Origin: Klebsiella pneumoniae
GTDB lineage: Bacteria > Myxococcota_A > UBA796 > SXON01
DNA length: 64,000 nucleotides
Direction of reading: 5' to 3'
Assembly (NCBI GenBank): GCA_945861635.1
Contig: CAMAWH010000002.1
Location: 151,016-215,015 of the forward strand
Below are positions 1 through 8,729 of the stretch, in pieces. The stretch's first letter is position 1; each line of letters begins with the position of its first letter. The notes below the pieces were generated by a model. It was not told the origin of the DNA. It saw nothing but the letters and a program-made list of their open reading frames with translations, and did not search any database. The position numbers were made by a program, and so were the translations under genes.

Positions 1-55
1 TTTCGTCATTGATGGGGTTTGCTGCCTGAATCAATCCGACTTTCACGTTGCGCAT
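1..55 (-). CDS. Nitrilase/carbon-nitrogen hydrolase family protein, N-terminal fragment
   Basis: Only the first 18 codons lie in the window; the gene runs off the left edge. It begins ATG at 55 and reads MRNVKVGLIQAANPINDE, which resembles the first beta-strand of nitrilase-superfamily amidases such as beta-ureidopropionase and N-carbamoylputrescine amidase. An AAAAGGA ribosome site sits 6 bases before the ATG and overlaps the stop of the upstream aldehyde dehydrogenase, so the two genes are probably one transcript. A nitrilase next to an aldehyde dehydrogenase would fit pyrimidine or amine catabolism, but that is inference from one neighbour and a very short fragment. Confidence 0.55.
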   Translation of the reverse strand, partial: MRNVKVGLIQAANPINDE

Positions 56-65
56 AGCGTTCCTT

Positions 66-1523
66 TTAGTAGAAGTTGCTGGTGCGGGAGGCCCCGCCGT
101 GGTTGATGTAGACCGTTTTCGACTCGGCGTAGAACTTCCACGCATCCGGGCCCATTTCCCTTGGCCCGACGCCCGTAGCCTTGATGCCGCCGAACGGCAG
201 GTGCCCCTCGCCGCCCATGGTTGGCGCGTTGACCTGCGACATTCCGGTGTCGAGTTGCTGGATGGCGGCGAACGCGCGCGTCAAATCGCGCGTGTAGACC
301 GAGGAGGTGAGGCCGAAATCGACGGCGTTGGCCGCGTCAATCGCCTCCTGCACACTACCCACGCGAATCACCGAGAGCACCGGCCCGAAAATCTCCTCGG
401 TGGCGATCCGCGCGTCGGCGCGCACGTGATCGAACAGCGTCGGCGCAGGAAACCAACCGCGCGGAATCGTTTCGACCCGACCGCCGCCACACGCCAGGGT
501 GGCTTCCGCCCGCCCAACCTCGGTGTACGAAACGACCTTCTCCATCTGCCGCTGAGAAACGGACGGCCCCATGGTCACGCCATCCGCAAGCGGATGACCG
601 GGGCGAATCGCCGCGCACAGCGCCGATACGCGCGCGACGAATTCGTCCGCAACGTTGTGCATGACAATGGCGCGGCTGGTGGCCGTGCACCGTTGGCCGG
701 TCGAGCCGAACGCGCCCTGCGCCGTGGCCGCCGCCGCCTTTTCGACATCCCCGTCGTCGAATACCAGAATCGGATTTTTTCCGCCCAACTCGCACTGCAC
801 CGGCTTGTGCAACTCTCCGCATCGACGCTCGATGAATCGCCCCACGTCGGTGCTGCCCGTAAATGAAATCGCGCGCACGAGCGGATGATCGATGATGGTT
901 TTTGCGGGCTCGGCGTCACCGTGCACCACGTTGACCACACCGGCGGGAAAGCCCGCCTCGACACACAACTCTGCGATGAGCTGCGCAGAGAGCGGGGTTT
1001 CGGGCGCGGGCTTCAGGACGACGGTATTTCCAGCGACCAGCGCCGGCGCCATTTTCCAGAGTGGGATGCACACCGGAAAATTCCACGGAGTGATCAAGCC
1101 CACGACGCCGTGCGGGCGCCAGAACGTGAACGCGAAGGTGCCGGCCAACTCACTGGGCACGGTAATTCCTGCCAAACGCCGCGCGTCACCTGCTGCGAAT
1201 TCGACGTAGCGCAGCGCCTTGAGCACCTCTCCGCGTGCTTCACCGAGAATTTTACCTTCCTCCAACGCGAGAATGCGGGCGATTTTCTCGATGTCACGCT
1301 CAAGGAGGCGTACCAGGCGGAACAGGAACTCGCCGCGGCGCGGCGCCGGCGTATCGGCCCAGAACGGTGCAGCGGCGTGGGCGGCGGCAATGGCCGCCTC
1401 GGCATCGGCCGCGCTGCCCCGGGGAGCGCTCCCCACCCGCTCATCGATATCCGCTGGGCAGCGCACATCGGCGCGATCCGCGCTCTCGTGCCACTCACCA
1501 CCCCAGAGATGCCTTGCGTCCAC
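66..1523 (-). CDS. Aldehyde dehydrogenase (NAD(P)-dependent, ALDH superfamily)
   Basis: A full-length 485-residue ALDH that oxidises an aldehyde to its acid. The motifs are all present: TPWNFP and KPAPETP in the cofactor domain, the Rossmann element FTGSTDVGR, the general-base glutamate in CELGGKNP, and the catalytic cysteine in GQRCTATS. The overall sequence resembles alpha-ketoglutarate semialdehyde dehydrogenases, but the substrate cannot be read from sequence. The start is GTG, with GGAG about 7 bases upstream and a TAGACT box further up. A nitrilase-family gene follows immediately on the same strand. Confidence 0.93.
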   Translation of the reverse strand: MDARHLWGGEWHESADRADVRCPADIDERVGSAPRGSAADAEAAIAAAHAAAPFWADTPAPRRGEFLFRLVRLLERDIEKIARILALEEGKILGEARGEVLKALRYVEFAAGDARRLAGITVPSELAGTFAFTFWRPHGVVGLITPWNFPVCIPLWKMAPALVAGNTVVLKPAPETPLSAQLIAELCVEAGFPAGVVNVVHGDAEPAKTIIDHPLVRAISFTGSTDVGRFIERRCGELHKPVQCELGGKNPILVFDDGDVEKAAAATAQGAFGSTGQRCTATSRAIVMHNVADEFVARVSALCAAIRPGHPLADGVTMGPSVSQRQMEKVVSYTEVGRAEATLACGGGRVETIPRGWFPAPTLFDHVRADARIATEEIFGPVLSVIRVGSVQEAIDAANAVDFGLTSSVYTRDLTRAFAAIQQLDTGMSQVNAPTMGGEGHLPFGGIKATGVGPREMGPDAWKFYAESKTVYINHGGASRTSNFY

Positions 1524-1564
1524 GCGCGCTCCGAAATCGCGGGGAGTCTAACGCAAAAGTGCCG

Positions 1565-3736
1565 TCACGGTTTCATGTGGAACGTCAGCGTGCCGCCGGC
1601 GGTAAGGCGATCGTGCCGGAACGTCGGTGCGGTCCACGGGATGCCGTTTAATTCCACCGACGCGACCTGCTCGCCCTTGCCGGTGCGCGTAACCGTAAAT
1701 CGCCCGCCCCCGACGGCGAACGAAGCCTCGGAAAACCGCGGTACGCCGACGACATAATCGACCGTGCCCGCGATGGGATAAAATCCCAACGCCGAAAATA
1801 TGTACCAGGCGGAAAGCGTTCCTGCGTCATCATTTCCGGCCAGCCCATCGGGATCAACGAAATACCGCTCATCCTCGATCCACCGCACCCAACGCTGGGT
1901 CGCCGAGGGATCCCCCCACAGGGCGAAAAGATACGCCGCGTGAATATCCGGTTCATTTCCGTGCCAGTACCAATCCGGCGGGGAGATCATCTGGCCCTGC
2001 GCGTCGGCGTTCTGAAAGAATGTTTCCAATCGCGCGCGTGCCGCGACGCGCCCGCCGAGCAACTCGGCCAATCCTTCGGGGTCGTGCGGGGCAAGCCAGA
2101 GGTAATGCCAGGCATTGCCCTCGACAAATTCATCGGTCCAGAACAGCTCGTTTTCCAACTCGGTGAACGCGCCGTCCGCATTGCGCCCGTGGAAAAATCC
2201 GATCTCCGGATCGAAAACGTTCCGATAATACAGCGAGCGGTGCTTGAAATGCGCCGCATCCGCGCCTTCCCCCAACGCGACAGCCATTTGTGCGAGGGCC
2301 GCGTCGGCCCACGCAACTTCCTGTAGCCACGCCACGCTGCCGCCGAACATATCCGCGGGATAATATCCGTACGCTTCCTCTGTCGCGACATCCATACGGG
2401 CGTTGTAGGGAATACTCCCCTCACCCATGGCCTGGGCGCGGATATGCGGCCAAGCCCGCACCGCATCCCAGTCACGGACGCCCTTGATGTAGGTGTCTGC
2501 AAGTACGATATCGGCGGGCGAGCCGATCATCGACCCGCCATCGCCTTGGGCCACGGGCCACTTCGGAAATGCGCCCCCTTGATCCGCCATGGTCACCAAG
2601 GATTGCGCGAAATCGTTTGCCTTTTCCGGATAGAAAAGCGTGTACGCCGGGTGCGCGGTCCGGTAGGTATCCCACATCGACATGTCGGAGTGGTAGGTGA
2701 ACCCCTCGGCGTGATGGAGTTGTTTGTCAAACCCGATATACGAGCCGTCCACGTCGGAATACTGCGTGGGCATTTGCAGCAGGTGGTACACGCTGGTCCA
2801 AAAAATCGTGCGTTCGGTAGTCTCTCCGCCGGTGATCGAAAACTCCGCCAACTGGGATTCCCACTCCGCCGCCGCGAGTTGGACCGTCTCGGCGATATCG
2901 CGTTCGGGCAACTCCGCGTTCAGATTCGCCAGTGCATTCTCCTCGCTCACCAGAGAAAGGCCTACCCGAATATCGGTGTCCGGCGTGACGCGGAGCCAAG
3001 CGCCGACGTCCACACCGCCCGCCGTTACGCGCCCCTCCTTCGGGTCGTTGTCTCCCCAGGTACCGAAGCCGGAAAATCCGGTATCGAATACCGCGTAGAA
3101 GTAGATACGGAAGGCGTTGGACCCGCCTGAAAAACTCCCACTATTCGTCATGTACCCGTGAACGACACCCAACTCCTGATCGACGTTGATGGTGGCATCG
3201 ACGTTGCGCCCGCCGAGCACGTGTTCGAGGTCGATAACGACGACCGGGTCAATATTCTCAGGAAAGGTATAGGCATGCTGCCCCGCGTGCATCGTGGCGC
3301 TCAGCGAAACGGAAATGCCATTGTCGAGCGTGACGCGGTACGAGCCGGGCGAAGCTTCCTCCTGGTCGTGGGAAAATCCGCTTCGGAAGCCGGTCGGATC
3401 CGTCTTCGTGTCATCCCACCCGTCCGTGGGCGCGAAAAGAATATCGCCTTCATCGGCCACGCCGACGCCGTGCATGTGGACGTGAGAAAATCCAAGAATA
3501 TAATCGTCGTCGTAATAATATCCTGAGCAATGGTAGGCATTCAGCGCGCCCGTCACCAACGAGGTATCGGGGCCGAGCTTGACCATCCCGAACGGTACCG
3601 TTGCCGCGGGCGTTGCGCTGCCCACTCGGAAGCCCGGACCGCCCGTCCCGATCATCGGGTCAACCTCGGAGACGCGGGTGTGCGGCAACGGTCGCACGCT
3701 GTCAATGACAACACATGAAAGCAAGAGCGGTAGCAC
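1565..3736 (-). CDS. GH92 family alpha-1,2-mannosidase, lipoprotein
   Basis: A 723-residue glycoside hydrolase of family 92 (calcium-dependent exo-alpha-mannosidases). The N-terminal domain opens with DPMIGTGGPG. Family signatures follow: FGMVKLGPDT, SMWDTYRTAHP, EGNAWHYLW, GNEPDIH and GNDDAGTLSAWY. The reading frame stays open a further 118 codons upstream, but that stretch is antisense to the neighbouring FG-GAP gene. I place the start at GTG 3736, where the hexamer TATTCT lies exactly six bases upstream. This gives MLPLLLSC, a very short lipoprotein leader. The product is probably anchored in the outer membrane and trims mannose-containing glycans. Confidence 0.9.
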   Translation of the reverse strand: MLPLLLSCVVIDSVRPLPHTRVSEVDPMIGTGGPGFRVGSATPAATVPFGMVKLGPDTSLVTGALNAYHCSGYYYDDDYILGFSHVHMHGVGVADEGDILFAPTDGWDDTKTDPTGFRSGFSHDQEEASPGSYRVTLDNGISVSLSATMHAGQHAYTFPENIDPVVVIDLEHVLGGRNVDATINVDQELGVVHGYMTNSGSFSGGSNAFRIYFYAVFDTGFSGFGTWGDNDPKEGRVTAGGVDVGAWLRVTPDTDIRVGLSLVSEENALANLNAELPERDIAETVQLAAAEWESQLAEFSITGGETTERTIFWTSVYHLLQMPTQYSDVDGSYIGFDKQLHHAEGFTYHSDMSMWDTYRTAHPAYTLFYPEKANDFAQSLVTMADQGGAFPKWPVAQGDGGSMIGSPADIVLADTYIKGVRDWDAVRAWPHIRAQAMGEGSIPYNARMDVATEEAYGYYPADMFGGSVAWLQEVAWADAALAQMAVALGEGADAAHFKHRSLYYRNVFDPEIGFFHGRNADGAFTELENELFWTDEFVEGNAWHYLWLAPHDPEGLAELLGGRVAARARLETFFQNADAQGQMISPPDWYWHGNEPDIHAAYLFALWGDPSATQRWVRWIEDERYFVDPDGLAGNDDAGTLSAWYIFSALGFYPIAGTVDYVVGVPRFSEASFAVGGGRFTVTRTGKGEQVASVELNGIPWTAPTFRHDRLTAGGTLTFHMKP

Positions 3737-3742
3737 GTCGGA

Positions 3743-3748
3743 AGAATA
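3743..3748 (-). promoter_or_regulatory. Leaderless-type -10 element of the GH92 gene
   Basis: Reading on the minus strand, TATTCT is followed by TCCGAC and then the GTG start at 3736. A TANNNT hexamer six bases from the start codon is the known geometry of leaderless promoters. No Shine-Dalgarno sequence fits between them. Confidence 0.55.
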
Positions 3749-3755
3749 GCCCGAG

Positions 3756-5126
3756 TTGCGCGTTACGGGGGGTGCATTGACTCCGACGGCCGTCGCCATC
3801 GCCCTTCCGCCGCACGCGTACGCTGTGCACGCTGGGGATGTGAGCGGAGATGGACGTGACGAGTTGATCGTCGAGTTGCGGGAACCGGCGGGAAACTCCC
3901 CGGACAAAACACGCCTGTTCATCGTCAGCATCGGCACGGACGGGCGCGTGGGGCCGTCATCCACCGTCGATCTCGGCAACCGCGCGCAGCTCTGGGACGT
4001 CAACCACGGGCTCTGGGCCATCGACAGGGAGGGCGTTGTGAAGCTCGACCCCGCCGGCGGCGCCCCGGTGCGCGTCGTGTCGGTGGGCACGCCGCTCGCC
4101 GGACTCGGGCCGACGACGCCAACACGGTGGGAATTTGCCCGCGACCTGGATCACGATGGCGTACCGGAACTGCTCGTCCCCTCTCAGGGGCGCCTGCTCG
4201 CGTTTGCGCCGGATGGCGGCGGGCGTGGCGGAATCCCGTTCGCGTCCGAAGGCATGATGAGTATTGAGAAATCGGCTGGAGGCTCCGTGTTCTCCGCGTC
4301 CTCGCGCCTACCCGGAATGGCCGTGTGCGATGTGGATGGCGATGGTATCGACGACATCCTCCTTCCTTCCCACGCCACGGCGGCGGTGTACTTCACCGCT
4401 CCCAACCTCGGCGCCCGCGCGGCAACCGTCAACCTACCGATGGATCTTGAGCCCCGGGATCTGCCGCCTCGCCCGGGGGAGGTGAAGCGGACGATCGCCG
4501 ATATCTGGTTCCAGGATCTAAATGGCGACAAAAGAGCCGACATCGCGGTGGATCGCTGGGTGACGAACGGGGGATTCTTTGGGGCTACGGCCGAAATTAT
4601 TTTCGCCCCGGGGAATGGTTCGGGATTTGGTTCTCCGACTACCCTCATCACTACTTCCGCAGCGTTCGGCGTCGAACCTCAAGACATCGACGGGGACGGC
4701 GATATGGATTTCGTGATGCGGGAGGTGGATGTCGGCATGGGGAATCTAGCGCGGGCCCTCGTCTCGAAAGCGGTGCGCGTCCAACTATCAGCATTTGTAA
4801 TGAATAATAACGTATATGCTACGAAAACGGTGCCGCTGCGCGGCATGACGTTTCCTCTCGAACCGCCGGACCGCCTGCAAGGGGAGCTGGCCGACGTCGA
4901 TGGAGATGGAAAACTCGACCTCGTCACCAACGACGCGGAGGATCGGATTCGCGTATACCGCGGAACGACGGGCGGAATGGAGGACACCCCCGCCATCGAC
5001 GTGCCCCTGAAAATGCCGCCGGGAGATGATATTCTCTTCACCCACGACGTCACAGGTGATGGCCACGCGGACATCCTCGTGTGGGGCCCCGGTCAGCCGA
5101 CGGCCACGCTGATCCGCGCTCAATAG
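3756..5126 (+). CDS. FG-GAP/VCBS repeat protein
   Basis: A 456-residue protein with about seven repeats of the calcium-binding FG-GAP type, each centred on DxDGDGxxDxxV (for example GDVSGDGRDELIV, CDVDGDGIDDILLP and LADVDGDGKLDLV). Such proteins form beta-propellers and are normally exported. The only early start is TTG at 3756, and an in-frame TAG lies at 3747. The protein begins directly in mature-type sequence without a signal peptide, so either the 5' end has been lost or the start is unconventional. The 3' end overlaps the convergent TonB receptor gene by 7 bp. Confidence 0.8.
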   Translation: MRVTGGALTPTAVAIALPPHAYAVHAGDVSGDGRDELIVELREPAGNSPDKTRLFIVSIGTDGRVGPSSTVDLGNRAQLWDVNHGLWAIDREGVVKLDPAGGAPVRVVSVGTPLAGLGPTTPTRWEFARDLDHDGVPELLVPSQGRLLAFAPDGGGRGGIPFASEGMMSIEKSAGGSVFSASSRLPGMAVCDVDGDGIDDILLPSHATAAVYFTAPNLGARAATVNLPMDLEPRDLPPRPGEVKRTIADIWFQDLNGDKRADIAVDRWVTNGGFFGATAEIIFAPGNGSGFGSPTTLITTSAAFGVEPQDIDGDGDMDFVMREVDVGMGNLARALVSKAVRVQLSAFVMNNNVYATKTVPLRGMTFPLEPPDRLQGELADVDGDGKLDLVTNDAEDRIRVYRGTTGGMEDTPAIDVPLKMPPGDDILFTHDVTGDGHADILVWGPGQPTATLIRAQ

Positions 5127-7894
5127 GTGAACTTCACCTGCGCTTCCACCGACCGGGGCGCCTGGCGGTACAACGTCAGTCCGAAATTCTGGTCGTCATT
5201 TTCGTCGTAGGTAATGGCCGTCGAGAAATCAGCCACGTTGTAGACGTTGATCGCCAACTCAGCCGAATATCGGTCCCCAAAACTCAGCTCCTGCGCCAGG
5301 CGCATGTCGATATAGTGCGCGGCGGGCATGAACCGGGTCCCGCGGCCTTCGGGAAAGGCACTGTAATCCTGGTAGTTGTCGAGATACCCGCGCTTTTGCC
5401 ACGCGTGTCCCGAATCGAATTCGTAGACGACGCCAACCGTCGTGCCCCAAGGCGCCGTGTAGCTGCCATTGATCTTCGCAGAATGGAACGAGTGATAGGG
5501 TAGATATCCAGAATATCCAGCGTCGTCGGACTGGGTGCCCAAGCCGGCCTGTCCATCGAGATATGCGCCCTGGCCGCCCTCAAAATACTCTCGGCGGGTT
5601 TTCTGGTCGTTGACGTCATCTCCCCAGACGCCGACATCGTTGCCGGCCGAGCCGAAATCACTCCCCGTGGCGACTTCATCCTGTCCAGGATGCGTGCCGG
5701 TGGACTCGGAGTAGGTGTAGCTGGCAAGGACCTGCCAAGCGTCGTCAAACTTCCGTTCGACCGTCAGTTCTACGCCCCAATAATCGCGCCGTTTATTCGG
5801 CGGATTGGTGATGACCCAATTCACGTCGTCGTAGTTGATGTCCTCCGGCAGGTCAACGGTTTGCGAGAGAATGCCGCGGACGCCAACCGCCAGCAGCGGG
5901 ATGACCTCACGCTCGACGCCAAGCACCAACTTGTCCATGTGGTACGGGCGCAGCGAGCCATTACACGCCTTTCCCGCGCCCTTGCGCGTTGCCTCGTCCA
6001 GCGCGCCGAGGCTATAGTCGTTGCAGAAGATGAGCGGCTCGGGCGATTGCGTATATTCTTTGACATACCCGCCGGTGTCTGCGTCAAACGTGTAATAAGT
6101 GAATCCATTCGCCGATTTACTGTCTCCCCAACTCGCAAACGTATTTCCGGCGACGTCGAAATACCGACCCGCGTTCACGCTCACAAGCGTCTTGCTGTCT
6201 CCCGTGGCGTCCCATGCGGCGCCGAGACGCGGCGCCGGCATCCACTGGTCCAGCACAACACTTCCGCCGCTTTCGTACAAGGTTTCGTGGTCTAGTCGGA
6301 CACCGAGATTCAGCGTGAGCGGGTCTACCGGCGACCAATCGTCCTGAATGAACTGCGCATACAACAGGCCCTCGTGACCCAACTTTCCGGCCGCCGAATA
6401 TTCCACCTTATCCACGCAATCGGCGTACAACGGCGCCGTGCACGGCAGCCCCTGAGAAGCGTCAGACGTGTAACTGGTCCACCCGGAGTAGATCAGTTTC
6501 CGCGATTCGTAGAGGCGCCACGCCTCCATTCCGACCTTCAGCTTATGCGAGCCAAGGACGTTATCCACAAGGTGGGTCACCTTCAGCGTTCCGCCGAGCC
6601 GCTGCCGCTCGTTGAGGTCTTCCGAGTTGTAATTGCTGCCGTACTCACTGGTTTCAAGGTTCAGGATCGGCGGCGTGTCGGTTTCTCCCGACATCGGGAC
6701 GGAATTGGAGTGGCCGTTTGACACGAGGAACTCGGTATCCACCAGTGTCGTTTCGCCAGGCGCCCAACTCAGGCGCAGCAGATGGCTCTGATCGTCCGAA
6801 TTCGACCGGGACTGCGCCTCCGGAAGCACCTGCGGCGACGTTTCGTCGTTTTCACTCCCCGAGAGCTCCCCGTTGAATTGGTACCGCAGCACGACGCCCG
6901 GCGCGGCAAACCAGGTGAGCTTTGCAAACCCACCGATGCTCTGCCCGAGGTAGGGCGCTGCCGCCGACGTTCCCTCGTAGGCCGTCGTGTCCCGACCGGC
7001 ATCGACCGCCACAAAATACCAAAGGGTTTCCTTGATGACCGGCCCACCCGCCGTCAGCGAGAGCGTATTCACCATGATGTCCCTCTTCTTGGTCGCCACC
7101 TCCTCGTGCTTGTCGAGGTCGGCGATATCATATTTTCCGGGCGAGAAATCGGTCGTCAGCGTGTAGATGGCGCTGCCGTGGTGCTCATCTCCGCCGTCCT
7201 TGGTGACGACGTTGACCATCATTCCGGTGGCCTGACCAAATTCGGCGGGCGCGCCGTCGGTGTACACCTGAATATCCTCGATGGCGTCGAAGTTGACGTT
7301 GGCGCCAAATGTCTTGGTGGCTGGATCCCGCGTGGAAATTCCGTCGACGAGGTAATTGTTTCCGCTCTGTCCCTCGCCGCGCACGGAGGGGTTTCCCGAG
7401 CCCGGTCCACCTGTTTCCGTATCCACCCGGCCGGAAATGCCTGGCAGCATGTTCACGGCGTCCTGAAAACTACGCCCAACCGGAAGATGGGCCAGCGTTT
7501 CGTTCGAAAGCTCCGTGGACACCGCGGATCGCGTGGTGTCGATGACGGGAAGCGTCTCCTCGACCAGCACTTCCTCCATGCCGGCGACCTTCAGCGTGAC
7601 GGGAACAGTGGCCGTCTCGTCGAGACGCACGGTCACGACCCGCCGAATGGGCGTCAGTCCGCCCATGGCGGCCCGGAAGTCATGCGTCCCCACGGGTACG
7701 CTGAGGAAGCGGAAATCGCCGTTTTCATCGGCCGTTACGGACAGTTCGCCGGCAATTCCCGGCCCACTCAGTGTAATGACGGCACCTGGAACATCCAGCC
7801 CACCGTCGTCCACCACATGTCCGCGAATCGCGCCCGATTCGGCGGCCTCGGCCATCGGGGCGTAGAGCGCCGCCAGCGCGATGAACCCAATCAC
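5120..7894 (-). CDS. TonB-dependent receptor, Oar-like, with carboxypeptidase-regulatory-like N-terminal domain
   Basis: A 924-residue outer-membrane protein. A short signal peptide ends at about residue 18 (MAEAAES). Residues about 22-105 form a CarboxypepD_reg-like beta-sandwich (GAIRGHVVDDGG...). A TonB plug follows at about 115-230, including LPVGRSFQDAVNMLPG and the SVRGEGQSGNNYLVDG segment. The rest is a beta-barrel rich in aromatic strands ending in a C-terminal aromatic residue (KFTY). This architecture is shared with Oar-type transporters of myxobacteria and Bacteroidetes. The start is GTG and overlaps the stop of the upstream IPT/TIG-like lipoprotein gene as GTGA, so the two are translationally coupled and probably function together. 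The substrate is unknown. Confidence 0.9.
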   Translation of the reverse strand: MIGFIALAALYAPMAEAAESGAIRGHVVDDGGLDVPGAVITLSGPGIAGELSVTADENGDFRFLSVPVGTHDFRAAMGGLTPIRRVVTVRLDETATVPVTLKVAGMEEVLVEETLPVIDTTRSAVSTELSNETLAHLPVGRSFQDAVNMLPGISGRVDTETGGPGSGNPSVRGEGQSGNNYLVDGISTRDPATKTFGANVNFDAIEDIQVYTDGAPAEFGQATGMMVNVVTKDGGDEHHGSAIYTLTTDFSPGKYDIADLDKHEEVATKKRDIMVNTLSLTAGGPVIKETLWYFVAVDAGRDTTAYEGTSAAAPYLGQSIGGFAKLTWFAAPGVVLRYQFNGELSGSENDETSPQVLPEAQSRSNSDDQSHLLRLSWAPGETTLVDTEFLVSNGHSNSVPMSGETDTPPILNLETSEYGSNYNSEDLNERQRLGGTLKVTHLVDNVLGSHKLKVGMEAWRLYESRKLIYSGWTSYTSDASQGLPCTAPLYADCVDKVEYSAAGKLGHEGLLYAQFIQDDWSPVDPLTLNLGVRLDHETLYESGGSVVLDQWMPAPRLGAAWDATGDSKTLVSVNAGRYFDVAGNTFASWGDSKSANGFTYYTFDADTGGYVKEYTQSPEPLIFCNDYSLGALDEATRKGAGKACNGSLRPYHMDKLVLGVEREVIPLLAVGVRGILSQTVDLPEDINYDDVNWVITNPPNKRRDYWGVELTVERKFDDAWQVLASYTYSESTGTHPGQDEVATGSDFGSAGNDVGVWGDDVNDQKTRREYFEGGQGAYLDGQAGLGTQSDDAGYSGYLPYHSFHSAKINGSYTAPWGTTVGVVYEFDSGHAWQKRGYLDNYQDYSAFPEGRGTRFMPAAHYIDMRLAQELSFGDRYSAELAINVYNVADFSTAITYDENDDQNFGLTLYRQAPRSVEAQVKFTY

Positions 7895-8667
7895 TGCGTA
7901 CCTCCAAAGGAAATCGGGAAGTCAACGCAGACGGTGCCCGTGTCGGTCGTGGCCGAACTGTCGAGAGGCGAACTCTCGGGCGGCTCACTGTCGGCGGGCG
8001 GCTCACTGTCCGAAGGCGAACTGTCGGCTGCTGCGGAGTCAAGTTCCGCGTCGCAAATCGCCGTTTCGCCATCGCACGGCGCGCCCAGGACCACCACACC
8101 CGCGGCATCCACCAACTCCACCCAGTACACACCGTCCGGCAAGGCGGGCGCGTCAAAGTGGACGATGCCCGTACGACAATCACTGACCAGCGGGAGATTG
8201 CCGGAAACCGGCACCCCCGCCCCATCCACGAGGACGGCGTGCAGGCCGGCGGCGTCGAGGCCACACCCGTGCAATGTCACGGGCGCACCGGCGGACACGC
8301 CACACTGGGGCTCAACGACATCGATGCTTGCCCCAGGACAAGCCACGTAAAAGTACCCCGCGCTGGTATCCGCGCTCAACATGGACGTCTGACTTCCCGA
8401 CGACACGACGACGTCCACCGGACCCGCTTTCGCCGCCTCCGGCACGACGCCGGTGAGGTAAAAACCGGTATTCAATGCGTCGGTTGGGCGCTCGATGGAC
8501 TCCAGATCGTTGTCCGCCATCCGCACGCTTGCGTCGTCGGCGAACCCATGTCCGGACACCTTGACGGTTTCGCAGCCGACATCCCAGCCATAGATGGGGC
8601 GGATCGAGACGACGGCGAAGCCGGTATTCCCGCAGCCGGCGAGCATAAAGAGGAGGGCAGCAATCAC
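7891..8667 (-). CDS. IPT/TIG-like repeat lipoprotein coupled to the TonB receptor
   Basis: A 258-residue predicted lipoprotein (MIAALLFMLAGC, cysteine at 12). It has two Ig-like IPT/TIG-type segments (VKVSGHGFADDASV... and VTLHGCGLDAAG...), several paired cysteines, and a C-terminal linker made almost entirely of S, D, E, P and A before a final VCVDFP segment. No in-frame ATG, GTG or TTG lies upstream of the GTG at 8667 before a stop. It overlaps the TonB receptor start by 4 bp. A surface lipoprotein paired with a TonB receptor could be a substrate-capture partner, but there is no SusD-type fold visible and the role is inferred. Confidence 0.75.
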   Translation of the reverse strand: MIAALLFMLAGCGNTGFAVVSIRPIYGWDVGCETVKVSGHGFADDASVRMADNDLESIERPTDALNTGFYLTGVVPEAAKAGPVDVVVSSGSQTSMLSADTSAGYFYVACPGASIDVVEPQCGVSAGAPVTLHGCGLDAAGLHAVLVDGAGVPVSGNLPLVSDCRTGIVHFDAPALPDGVYWVELVDAAGVVVLGAPCDGETAICDAELDSAAADSSPSDSEPPADSEPPESSPLDSSATTDTGTVCVDFPISFGGTQ

Positions 8668-8717
8668 GATTCGCCTCGGTGGGTATGCCCTGTAGCCTAA
8701 CGTGCGCGCGTCGAGGT

Positions 8718-8723
8718 TAGATC
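8718..8723 (+). promoter_or_regulatory. Possible -10-like hexamer before xthA
   Basis: TAGATC lies exactly six bases before the ATG at 8730. It departs from TANNNT only at the last base. It is listed because its position is identical to the stronger leaderless-type elements in this window. Confidence 0.3.
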
Positions 8724-8729
8724 GGCGGC

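Noticed and set aside
885..1757. Open frame of 290 codons on the plus strand
   Set aside because: It is antisense to the aldehyde dehydrogenase and GH92 genes and has no domain; long shadow frames are expected in high-GC DNA.
3737..4090. N-terminal extension of the GH92 protein by 118 codons
   Set aside because: It is antisense to the FG-GAP gene, lacks a signal sequence and lies upstream of the TATTCT element.
6782..8350. Open frame of 522 codons on the plus strand
   Set aside because: It lies antisense to the TonB receptor and its lipoprotein, both with clear family motifs. Its own translation is Arg/His-rich and featureless.
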